A stretch of DNA of 64,000 bases, from positions 1 through 64,000 of the forward strand of contig CALJKW010000079.1 in the NCBI GenBank assembly GCA_937980205.1, read 5' to 3'. Within the stretch, counting starts at the first letter, position 1, and each line of letters opens with the position of its first letter. The notes under the pieces were generated by a model. The model was not told the origin of the DNA. It saw only the letters and a list, made by a program, of their open reading frames with translations, and made no database searches. The translations under genes were made by a program, and so were the position numbers. The DNA comes from an uncultured Myxococcales bacterium (lineage in GTDB: Bacteria > Myxococcota > Myxococcia > Myxococcales > Myxococcaceae). Below, one piece after another: positions 25,717-37,886 of this stretch.

Positions 25717-28191
25717 TTACGGCGACGCGACCTTCGCGGCGAGCTCCGACCAGAACGCGCTCGTCCAGTACGCCTCGAGCGCATCGAGCTTGTCGGCGTC
25801 GCTGCCGTCGCGCATCGCGGTCGCATACTGGTAGTCGAAGCGCGCCGCGACGGGCACGAAGCCCGCGACCTGCTTCGCCTGCGCGGCCGCCTCACGCGCG
25901 TGGGTCCGGGCCTGCTCGAGCTGGGCGACGAGCGACTTGCGCTGGGTGAGGGTCACGTCGCCGTTCGACGCCGAGGTGGCGCCGAGCGCGTAGTGCTTGT
26001 TCACCAGGCTCGACGCGGTGATGTACGCATTGGCGCCCGCAGCGAGCCGCAGCAGGTTCTTGAGCCCGTCCTGCGCGTCGGGCTTGAGGCTCTCGGTGAG
26101 CTGCGTGCTCTGCCGCGCCAGCACGTAGCTGAACTCCTTGTCCGCGACGGCCCCCTGCGCCTGCGCACGGGTGAGGCCTTTGCGCTCGTATTGCTCCGTC
26201 ACCAGCGCGTCGAAGTACCCGAGCGCGGCGCCCGCGGCCGAGCCATACGCGCCGGCTTCACGGCCCAGCAGCACGAGGTTGGCCTGCGAGCTCTGGCCCT
26301 CTTCTCCGAGCACGTCCTGGAGGTCGCGGCTCAGGTCAACCATCACCTTCGCGCAGTGGTAGTACGCGATGGGCATGATGAGGTTCTTGCCGATGTAGCT
26401 GATCGCCTCGCCGCTCGGCTTCAGCTTGCCCGAGCGGATCGCCGCGGCCACCTCACGCGCGCGCGCCCTGCCCGCATCGCCGAGCCGAGCGAAGTTCGAC
26501 GCCGTCACGTACGCGGTGAGCGCGAGCGTCGTGTTCACCTGACCCCCGACGGTCTTGCCACGTGCCTTCACCATCAGCTCTTCGCCGTAGCCGTCGATCA
26601 GCCCCGCGAAGGAGATCGCCTCGTTCACCATCGCGTCGACCCCGGCCGAGTCGCCGCTGAGGAGCGCGTTCGTGAACCCGATGCCCTGCTGGGCCATCTT
26701 CGCGAGCAGCTCGGCTTTCACGTAGTAGCTCAACGCGGCAGCGGGGTAGTCACCGCGCTCGTAGAGGGCAGCTTGATCCACCAGCTTCGAGATCTGCCCC
26801 AGCTGCGGGGCCATGGCCTGCGCGATGGTGGGGTTCTTGCGCAGCAGCTCCTTGAGCACCGTCACCTCCCGCTGCAGGCGCGCCTTCCACGTCGTGAGCT
26901 TCGCGCGCAGCCGCTGGGACACGTCCAGATCCAGCTCGAGCTCGCTCTCGGCCAGAGGCTCGGGGTGCGCGAGCCGATCGCCGGTCAGGAACTCGTAGGC
27001 TTCGTCGAGGTCGTCGATCTCCCGCACTTCGAGGCCGAGCTCCTTCCCGACGGCGTTGAGATCGACCTGCTGCATGTCCGCGAGGTCGACGTGGTTGCGC
27101 GCTCCGAGCGGGTAGCCGAAGCGCGTGATGCCGCTGGCCTTCGCGCCCTTCATCTTCTGGACGATGCCGCCCACCGGGCCCGCCGACCCGTCGGGGTTGA
27201 TGGTCCCCGTCATGGTGGTGCCCGGCAGCACCTGCTTGCCGCGCAGCAGCGCGAGCATGGTCGCCGTCATCATCATGCCGGCCGACGGCCCGTCGATGTG
27301 ACCGCCCGCGCGAACCAGGAACTCGTGCTCGACCAGCGAGTGCCCCGACGCCCGGCTGGCGTTGAACGCCGCCATCCAGGTCGCCGTGCGCCACTGGCTG
27401 CCCGTGCCGCCGGAGAACTCTTCGACGACACCGACCGACGCGCCCGATTGCTTGTTCGGAGCGACCCGCACGCCGATGTCCGACGTGCCGCCTTCGACGC
27501 TGACGCCCGGCTTGCCGCGAAACCAGACCGCCTTCACGGTCGCTTCGCCGCTGACCGCCGACGGCGCCGCGCCCGCGACGGAGCCACTCGGAACGGACTC
27601 GCGCCGTGACAGCGCGAACCCGACGACGCCGAGCGCGACCATCAGCACGATGAGCCCGGCTCCGAGCCACAAGGCGGCACGTCGCGAACGGCCGTTGACC
27701 GACCTCGGCGCCGAGCGGGGCCGCGCGGCGCTCTGCGGCCGCGCTGACGGCGCCGGCGACTTCGAGGCGGGCCGGATGAACGTGCTCCCCGAGCCGCCGT
27801 CCCGCGCTGCGCTCAAGCGGTCGATGGCCGACAGCAGCACGTTGGACTCGCCGATGCGGACGCTCGTGCCGAGCTGGAACTCGACCTGCTGAACGCGCTG
27901 GCCGAACACGAATGACCCGTTCGTCGAGCCGAGGTCGCGGAAGACGACGCGCTGACCGTCCCACAGCAGCTCGGCGTGTGAGGTGCTGCACCTGGGGTCA
28001 GCCACGATCACGTCGGCCTCGTCGCGGCCGAGCGAGGCGCGGGGCTTGGCGATCACGACCGATGCGGGCGGCAGACCCGGGACGGTGACGATGAGCGTGT
28101 ACGACGGCAGGGTCGCGGCGCTCGACGAGCGCATCCGGCGAACGGTGTTGTTGGGGAGCATGAAGGGCGCGCTCTTCACGCCACCGGCCAT
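25717..28191 (-). CDS. FHA-transmembrane-Lon-type (S16) serine protease without AAA+ domain
   Basis: 824 aa from MAGGVKSAPFML; an alternative start is MLPNNTVRRM ten codons later. Residues ~30-115 are an FHA domain (SLGRDEADVIV, CSTSHAELLWDG, DLGSTNGSFVFGQ), which binds phosphothreonine. Residues ~165-188 form one transmembrane helix after a basic Pro/Ser/Arg linker. Residues ~215-380 are a Lon proteolytic domain: DGPSAG with Ser303 and PVGGIVQK with Lys346. The 43-residue spacing equals that of E. coli Lon Ser679-Lys722. There is no Walker A/B and no Lon N-domain. The remaining ~440 residues are helical and repeat-like. By topology, FHA is cytoplasmic and the protease is outside the cytoplasm, or the reverse. 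Confidence 0.92.
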   Translation of the reverse strand: MAGGVKSAPFMLPNNTVRRMRSSSAATLPSYTLIVTVPGLPPASVVIAKPRASLGRDEADVIVADPRCSTSHAELLWDGQRVVFRDLGSTNGSFVFGQRVQQVEFQLGTSVRIGESNVLLSAIDRLSAARDGGSGSTFIRPASKSPAPSARPQSAARPRSAPRSVNGRSRRAALWLGAGLIVLMVALGVVGFALSRRESVPSGSVAGAAPSAVSGEATVKAVWFRGKPGVSVEGGTSDIGVRVAPNKQSGASVGVVEEFSGGTGSQWRTATWMAAFNASRASGHSLVEHEFLVRAGGHIDGPSAGMMMTATMLALLRGKQVLPGTTMTGTINPDGSAGPVGGIVQKMKGAKASGITRFGYPLGARNHVDLADMQQVDLNAVGKELGLEVREIDDLDEAYEFLTGDRLAHPEPLAESELELDLDVSQRLRAKLTTWKARLQREVTVLKELLRKNPTIAQAMAPQLGQISKLVDQAALYERGDYPAAALSYYVKAELLAKMAQQGIGFTNALLSGDSAGVDAMVNEAISFAGLIDGYGEELMVKARGKTVGGQVNTTLALTAYVTASNFARLGDAGRARAREVAAAIRSGKLKPSGEAISYIGKNLIMPIAYYHCAKVMVDLSRDLQDVLGEEGQSSQANLVLLGREAGAYGSAAGAALGYFDALVTEQYERKGLTRAQAQGAVADKEFSYVLARQSTQLTESLKPDAQDGLKNLLRLAAGANAYITASSLVNKHYALGATSASNGDVTLTQRKSLVAQLEQARTHAREAAAQAKQVAGFVPVAARFDYQYATAMRDGSDADKLDALEAYWTSAFWSELAAKVASP

Positions 28192-28291
28192 GCCAAGTGC
28201 CTGAAGACACAGGACCGGGACCGCACTCGAGTCCGACGGCGATGGGCCTCCAAGCCTGAGCCGATCCGGATCGCCGTGCATCTGACGGCCC

Positions 28292-29647
28292 ATGCGTGCG
28301 CCAGCGCTCGTCATGAGCCTCGTCTTCTTCAGCGGTTGCCTGGGCATGGCGGGCGACATGCCTGAGGACGGCGGCGGCCAGGGCGGTGGCGACGGTGTAG
28401 GCGGCGGCTCAGTCGGCGGCGGAGACGCTGCCGGCGGCGGCGCCCAGGCTCAAGGCGGTGGCGCGGGGGGCGGGCTCGCGAGCGGCGACGGCGGCAGCGC
28501 CGGCGCGGGCGGTGGCACGAGCGCGGCCGGCGGCGGCACCTCCGGCAGCGGCGGCGGCACCGCCGACGCCGGCCCCGATCGCATCCCCGTCTTCGTCGCG
28601 GTCGGCAAGCAGTGGCGCCGCGCGATCTCCTGCGACGACGGCCGCACGTGGCGCAACGACGTCTCGGTCGACGACGCGTGGCCTGCGAACGAGCGCTACC
28701 GCTGCTTCTCCGGAAACTTCACGCTGCCGGACGGCGGCTCGCAGAGCACCGACTGCGATCACAACCCATACAGCTCGACGGCGCTCGCCTACGCCGACGG
28801 CGTCTTCGTTCAGACCACCGGCTGGGGCGCCCCGGGCCGCATCTTCCGCAGCGCGAACGGCGTCGACTGGACACAGGTCGACATGGGCACGACCATGACC
28901 GACGTGCTCTTCGGCGAGGGCCGCTTCGTGACCGCCTCGCGCAGCAGCAAGCGCTCCGACGACTTAGGCCTCACCTGGCAGACGAACGGCACCATCGACG
29001 TCGCGAACGGCAGCAACACCATCTGGAACATCCGCGGAGGCATCGCCGGCGGCGGCGTCTTCCTCGTCACCGCGCAGGACGGCCCGAACCTCGACTTCGC
29101 GTACAGCGCCGATCGCGGCGCGACCTGGCAGCGCCCCACGATGGCCGGCGGAGGACGCGTCGACGCCTGCGGCGCCGGCCACCCCGCCTTCGGCAACGGC
29201 ACCTTCGTCACGGTGACGTGGAGCCAGGCGATGAACGCGAGCATCATCTGCAGGAGCAGCGACGGCGCGCGCACGTGGACGAGCACCACGCTCGCCGGCG
29301 AGTACATGGAGTCGCGCCCGCTGTGGACCGGCACCGAGTTCATGGTGTGGAGCAACGGCAAGGTTCACCGCTCGCCCGACGGCGCCGCGTGGACGACGTC
29401 GAACACGCAGACCCGCCGCGGCACGATGCTCTCCGGCGGCCCCAACATCGGCGCCGTCGCCCGCGGCGCGAGCGGCACCTTCGTGGCCGTCCGTGGCGGC
29501 TGGCAGGTCTGGTACGACCAGCAGCGCTTCTACCGGAGCACCGACGGCATCGTCTGGGACGAGCTGCCCGCCGGCGACTACGAGCAGGGCCACCCGATCA
29601 CGGCGATGGCGGCGGGGTTCACCGCGCGAAGCACCGTCTGTCCCTGA
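28292..29647 (+). CDS. BNR/sialidase-like beta-propeller lipoprotein
   Basis: 451 aa. Lipobox FFSGC, then a Gly/Ala/Ser-rich spacer of about 75 residues. From residue ~98 there are repeated Asp-box-like units (CDDGRTWRND, RSANGVDWTQ, RSDDLGLTWQ, YSADRGATWQ, SSDGARTWTS, HRSPDGAAWTT, RSTDGIVWDE), i.e. about seven blades. Asp boxes are structural and do not show enzyme activity; the catalytic Arg triad of sialidases is not evident. Probably a surface binding protein. It diverges from the FHA-Lon gene. Confidence 0.87.
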   Translation: MRAPALVMSLVFFSGCLGMAGDMPEDGGGQGGGDGVGGGSVGGGDAAGGGAQAQGGGAGGGLASGDGGSAGAGGGTSAAGGGTSGSGGGTADAGPDRIPVFVAVGKQWRRAISCDDGRTWRNDVSVDDAWPANERYRCFSGNFTLPDGGSQSTDCDHNPYSSTALAYADGVFVQTTGWGAPGRIFRSANGVDWTQVDMGTTMTDVLFGEGRFVTASRSSKRSDDLGLTWQTNGTIDVANGSNTIWNIRGGIAGGGVFLVTAQDGPNLDFAYSADRGATWQRPTMAGGGRVDACGAGHPAFGNGTFVTVTWSQAMNASIICRSSDGARTWTSTTLAGEYMESRPLWTGTEFMVWSNGKVHRSPDGAAWTTSNTQTRRGTMLSGGPNIGAVARGASGTFVAVRGGWQVWYDQQRFYRSTDGIVWDELPAGDYEQGHPITAMAAGFTARSTVCP

Positions 29648-29660
29648 GGAAACCGAACAG

Positions 29661-29678
29661 CCGGGATCGCGATCCCGG
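29661..29678. terminator. 18-bp perfect palindrome between convergent genes
   Basis: CCGGGATCGCGATCCCGG folds to a 7-bp stem with a CGCG tetraloop. It lies between the stops of the lipoprotein gene (29647) and the 79-aa gene (29692), which is where a bidirectional terminator would be. On the plus strand it is followed by TATTT. A protein-binding site is the alternative. Confidence 0.55.
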
Positions 29679-29691
29679 TATTTCAGCGGCA

Positions 29692-29931
29692 CTACGGCTG
29701 AGTCGTCTCGTCCGAAGCGTCCGCAGCCTCCACCGCCACGGACAGCTTCATCAGCCCCGCCGCGAGGCGGCGCATGTCTTCGGGAGACAGCCTCACCTGC
29801 GTAATCTCGCCGGCCGCGTCCATCACCTCGAGGACGGCCTGGTGGCGATTGAGGCGGGGAGCGATGCGAAACGTCGCTCCCGTCGAGCTGCCGATGACCA
29901 GTGCTTGAGTTGTAGAAACGATGCGAGCCAC
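29692..29931 (-). CDS. Small protein of unknown function (79 aa)
   Basis: GTG start (VARIVSTTQALVIGSS), no signal peptide. It has mixed strands and a helix (QVRLSPEDMRRLAAGLMKL) with an acidic tail. No family recognised. The start codon lies inside the left arm of a 12-bp inverted repeat that also looks like the rpsB-tsf terminator, so expression may depend on readthrough or on the hairpin opening. It could be a remnant, but composition is coding-like. Confidence 0.6.
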   Translation of the reverse strand: MARIVSTTQALVIGSSTGATFRIAPRLNRHQAVLEVMDAAGEITQVRLSPEDMRRLAAGLMKLSVAVEAADASDETTQP

Positions 29932-29954
29932 GACATGGGATTGTCGTGGCTCGC
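29923..29954 (-). terminator. Terminator-like hairpin after tsf, covering the next gene's start
   Basis: Perfect 12-bp arms GCGAGCCACGAC and GTCGTGGCTCGC with an 8-nt loop, 34 bases after the tsf stop. On the minus strand it is followed by ATCGTTTCT, a modest T-rich tail, so it probably ends the rpsB-tsf transcript. The GTG start of the 79-aa gene (29929-29931) is within the stem and would be sequestered. Confidence 0.65.
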
Positions 29955-29988
29955 CGTAGTGGTTGTTGCTCCCACCTGAGCGAATTTT

Positions 29989-31092
<1,104 letters not shown>

Positions 31093-31115
31093 GAGTTGTC
31101 TCCAAACGTGGGGAA

Positions 31116-31147
31116 CCGGACGGGGGACCCAGGAGCCCCCCGACCGG
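31116..31147 (-). promoter_or_regulatory. Strong stem-loop between rpsB and tsf
   Basis: Eleven-base arms (31116-31126 and 31137-31147) pair with one T-T mismatch, core GGGGG/CCCCC, loop 10 nt. It lies in the 85-base rpsB-tsf gap. It is not followed by a T run on the minus strand, so it is more likely an attenuator or processing/stability structure than a full terminator. E. coli also modulates expression between rpsB and tsf. Confidence 0.5.
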
Positions 31148-31158
31148 GAAAAATGCAG

Positions 31159-32073
31159 TTACTCGGCGGCAGTCGCTTCTTCGCCGGCCGGCTTCTCTTC
31201 GGTGCTGGCGATGGCTTCGAGCGACGGCTGGCTCTTGATCTCGACGACGGGGCCCTTGCCGGGGCGCTCCTTCACGAAGCGGCGGCGGTCGCCACCACCC
31301 TCCTGCTTGCGGCGCTCCTCGGCCTCGTCGCGCTCGGCAGCGCCCGACGCCTTGTAGCGCGCGGCGCCCTCGATGCAGGCCTCGGCGATCTTCGAGGTGA
31401 ACAGCTTGATCGAGCGGATCGCGTCGTCGTTGCCGGGGATGACGAAGTCGATGCCGTCGGGGTCGCAGTTGGTGTCGACGAGGCCGATCACCGGGATGCC
31501 GAGGCGCGAGGCCTCGTGCACGGCGATCTGCTCTTTCTTCGGGTCGATCACGAACACGCAGCCCGGCAGGCGGCTCATGTCCTTGATGCCGCCGAGGTTC
31601 TTCTCGAGCTTCTCCTGCTCGCGAACCAGGCCGGCGACTTCCTTCTTCGGCAGGCGCTCGAACGTCCCGTCCTCGGACATCTTCTCGATCGACTTGAGGC
31701 GGTCGATGCCCTGCTTGATCGTCTTGAAGTTCGTCAGCGTGCCACCCAGCCAGCGGTTGGTGACGAAGAACTGGTTCGCGCGGCGCGCCTCTTCCTGGAT
31801 CACGTCCTGCGCCTGGCGCTTGGTGCCCACGAAGAGCACGTAGCCGCCGCGGGCGGTCACGTCGGCGACGTAGCGGAACGCCGCGCGCGCCATGGTGACC
31901 GTCTTCTGGAGGTCGATGATGTAGATGCCGTTGCGGGCGCCGAAGATGTACGGCTTCATCTTCGGGTTCCAACGCTTGGTCTGGTGACCGAAGTGGACGC
32001 CGGCTTCGAGGAGCTGGCGCATCGTGATTCCACCGGCCGGGGCCATCTGCTGCTGCTGAAGTTGCTCTTCCAT
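31159..32073 (-). CDS. rpsB: 30S ribosomal protein S2
   Basis: 304 aa from MEEQLQQQQMAPAGG; E. coli S2 is 241. The core is typical: LLEAGVHFGHQTKRWNPKMK, GIYIIDLQKT, NRWLGGTLTNFKTI, LPGCVFVIDPKKE, LVDTNCDPDGIDFVIPGNDD. It has a short Gln-rich N-terminal extension and a ~65-residue charged C-terminal tail (ERDEAEERRKQ, then an acidic end). An upstream in-frame ATG would add about 38 unlikely residues; the chosen start has GAAGGAAGA just upstream. Followed by tsf on the same transcript. Confidence 0.97.
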   Translation of the reverse strand: MEEQLQQQQMAPAGGITMRQLLEAGVHFGHQTKRWNPKMKPYIFGARNGIYIIDLQKTVTMARAAFRYVADVTARGGYVLFVGTKRQAQDVIQEEARRANQFFVTNRWLGGTLTNFKTIKQGIDRLKSIEKMSEDGTFERLPKKEVAGLVREQEKLEKNLGGIKDMSRLPGCVFVIDPKKEQIAVHEASRLGIPVIGLVDTNCDPDGIDFVIPGNDDAIRSIKLFTSKIAEACIEGAARYKASGAAERDEAEERRKQEGGGDRRRFVKERPGKGPVVEIKSQPSLEAIASTEEKPAGEEATAAE

Positions 32074-32098
32074 GATCTGCTGTTCTTCCTTCTTGCGA

Positions 32099-32116
32099 CC
32101 CCTGCGATCGCAGGGG
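32099..32116 (-). promoter_or_regulatory. 18-bp perfect palindrome in the rpsB leader
   Basis: CCCCTGCGATCGCAGGGG sits 26 bases upstream of the rpsB start and ends just before the purine-rich ribosome-binding region. As RNA it gives a 7-bp stem with a GATC-centred loop. Position suits autoregulation by S2, which is known for rpsB leaders in other bacteria; it could instead be a DNA site. Confidence 0.5.
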
Positions 32117-32251
32117 CTGGTTCGGTTGTTTTCCGCCACGACCGAGTGCTGCCGAAGGGTCTCCCTCCCAGCTGATGCCGGGAGCACCAGGAGGCTCTTC
32201 TCTCGAGCGTGTGAGTGATTGGACTTCTGGGTACTTCTTTGAGGCCGAGTG

Positions 32252-32280
32252 GCCTTAGCAAAGGCCTAACCGGCCGTCAA
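32252..32280 (-). promoter_or_regulatory. Candidate sigma-70-type promoter for rpsB-tsf
   Basis: Minus strand TTGACG (32275-32280), 17-base spacer, TAAGGC (32252-32257). It would give a leader of about 170 bases containing the 18-bp palindrome. The same layout occurs upstream of pyrH. Confidence 0.5.
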
Positions 32281-32320
32281 AGCGGATGGAACCCGAAATC
32301 CCGAACCCCAAGCAGGCAGA

Positions 32321-33691
32321 TCACTTCATGTTGCTGCGCAGCTTCGTCAGCAGCTGAACCTCGCGCTCCAACTGGGCGTCGCCCAGCGCCTTCGCCTCGG
32401 CCTCCAGGTATGAGACGAGATCGTCGACCGCGGTCCGGGCCTCCGTCGCCTTCCCGTGCTCCCACAGCGTCAGCGCGGCCTTCAGGCCGTCGGCGAGGTT
32501 CACCACGGCCGCCGCCTTGCGCACGCCGCCTTTCGTCTCCGCGACCAGCGCGGCGGAAGAAGCCGTCGGCTGCGCATCCAGCGTCGCGCGGTAGCTCAGG
32601 TCGAACGTCATCAGCGTCGCGACGTCGGCTTCCGCGGGCGCGTCGAGCTCGATCACGATGGCCCCTTTGTTCCGGCTGGCGAAGATCGTCTTGGCCTCGA
32701 GCGACTGCGCGTCCTGCGGCAGGCCCCACACGCGCTTCACCGTCGCGCCGGTCGCCTTCAGCTTCATCGACAGGTCGTACGCGAGCGGCGTGATCATCAG
32801 ATCCAGGTCCGTCTCGAACACCGTCTTCACGCGCTCGAGGTCGTTGAGGAAGTACGCGTTGCCGCCGTGCAGATCGGAGAAGTACCGCGCCGACGAGTAG
32901 TCACCGCCGAGCAGGATTCCGAAGAACGAGGCCCCGATGCCTGCCGCGGCGTTCGTCTCGAGCAGCGCGTCGAACTTCGCGTCCGACGTCGGCGGAAAGC
33001 CGCACGCGAACATCATCATGCGGCTGAGGCGACCCGGGCTCTTCGCCGCCGCGAGCGCGTCGAACGCCAGGCGGGGGCCCTCGACCACGCCCTGGAACCC
33101 GCCGCTCGCCGGCACCGTCAGCAGCTTCGCCTTCAGCGCCGCCTTGTCAGCGATCCGACCCAGCGGCACCAGCACCGTGGCCCTGTCGTCGAACACGACC
33201 GCACCGAAGCGGTCGTCCGGGCCCAGGCGGTCGATCATCCCGTTGATGCCCTCCATCGTCTCCTTGAGGTCGCCGACCATCGACGCGCCCTTGTCGACCG
33301 CCACCATGATGTCCGCGGGAGGCCGCTTCCACGTCGCCGGCAAGCCGGACAGCATTCCCACGTGAACCAGGAGCGTCTGCTTCCCCGTCTCCCGCAGCAG
33401 ATGGCGCCCCGCCGCCGGCCGCGCGCAGAACAGGTCGGCGCAGGGGCCGCCCTCCGCGGGGAAGTCGTGCTCGGAGAAGAGGCCCTCCGCCATGATCAAC
33501 GACGCAGAGGGCACCTGCCCCTGGTCGATCAGCGCCCGCGCCTGGCCGATGTCCTTCACGCCGCCCGGAGTGGCGCCGAAGTCTCCGCCGCCGCCGGTGT
33601 AGGCGAGCTCGGCGCCCCCCGGAGGGGCGACGCCGCCCGAGTAGGCACAGCCCGACACTGCGATCACTGCAGCCAGGAGCAAAGCGCGCAT
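32321..33691 (-). CDS. VWA-domain lipoprotein
   Basis: 456 aa from MRALLLAAVIAVSGCAY (lipobox AVSGC). Residues ~110-290 are a von Willebrand A-like domain with a MIDAS-type loop VAVDKGASM. An Asp-rich turn (RFGAVVFDDRATVLVPLG) and a later FACGFPP..D strand follow. The C-terminal ~150 residues are mixed beta then helical (VNLADGLKAALTLWEHGKA), probably protein-interacting. Such lipoproteins in Myxococcota are uncharacterised. It runs on the same strand as the MopE-like gene, 115 bases apart. Confidence 0.85.
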   Translation of the reverse strand: MRALLLAAVIAVSGCAYSGGVAPPGGAELAYTGGGGDFGATPGGVKDIGQARALIDQGQVPSASLIMAEGLFSEHDFPAEGGPCADLFCARPAAGRHLLRETGKQTLLVHVGMLSGLPATWKRPPADIMVAVDKGASMVGDLKETMEGINGMIDRLGPDDRFGAVVFDDRATVLVPLGRIADKAALKAKLLTVPASGGFQGVVEGPRLAFDALAAAKSPGRLSRMMMFACGFPPTSDAKFDALLETNAAAGIGASFFGILLGGDYSSARYFSDLHGGNAYFLNDLERVKTVFETDLDLMITPLAYDLSMKLKATGATVKRVWGLPQDAQSLEAKTIFASRNKGAIVIELDAPAEADVATLMTFDLSYRATLDAQPTASSAALVAETKGGVRKAAAVVNLADGLKAALTLWEHGKATEARTAVDDLVSYLEAEAKALGDAQLEREVQLLTKLRSNMK

Positions 33692-33806
33692 GAGCCGCGC
33701 CCCGAGCAAGCCCTGCGCCATCCACCCGCGCGACGGCAGCGGGCGCGTGGAGCGCCGCGAACCGTGGCGGCCGCGTCAGCCCACCGATGCGGCGCGCTTT
33801 ACAGTC

Positions 33807-37697
<3,891 letters not shown>

Positions 37698-37886
37698 GAC
37701 GGGATCGGCCTCTACATGTGGGACAGGCCCGGAAGCAAACCGGGGGACCCGCGTGGCACTTGCGCACGACGTCTGCGGTCGTAGCCGGTGCCGGTTTGGA
37801 GTTTCAGGAAACTCGGGGTTAGCGTCGCTCGCCATACTTCCTGCTTGGGGGCATCAATGGAGCGAGTTCGCAGCCGTCATTGCGGT

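Noticed and set aside
28380..28570. Similar GGC-rich tract in the BNR lipoprotein as a mobile repeat
   Set aside because: It is in-frame linker sequence after a lipobox, as in other myxobacterial lipoproteins.
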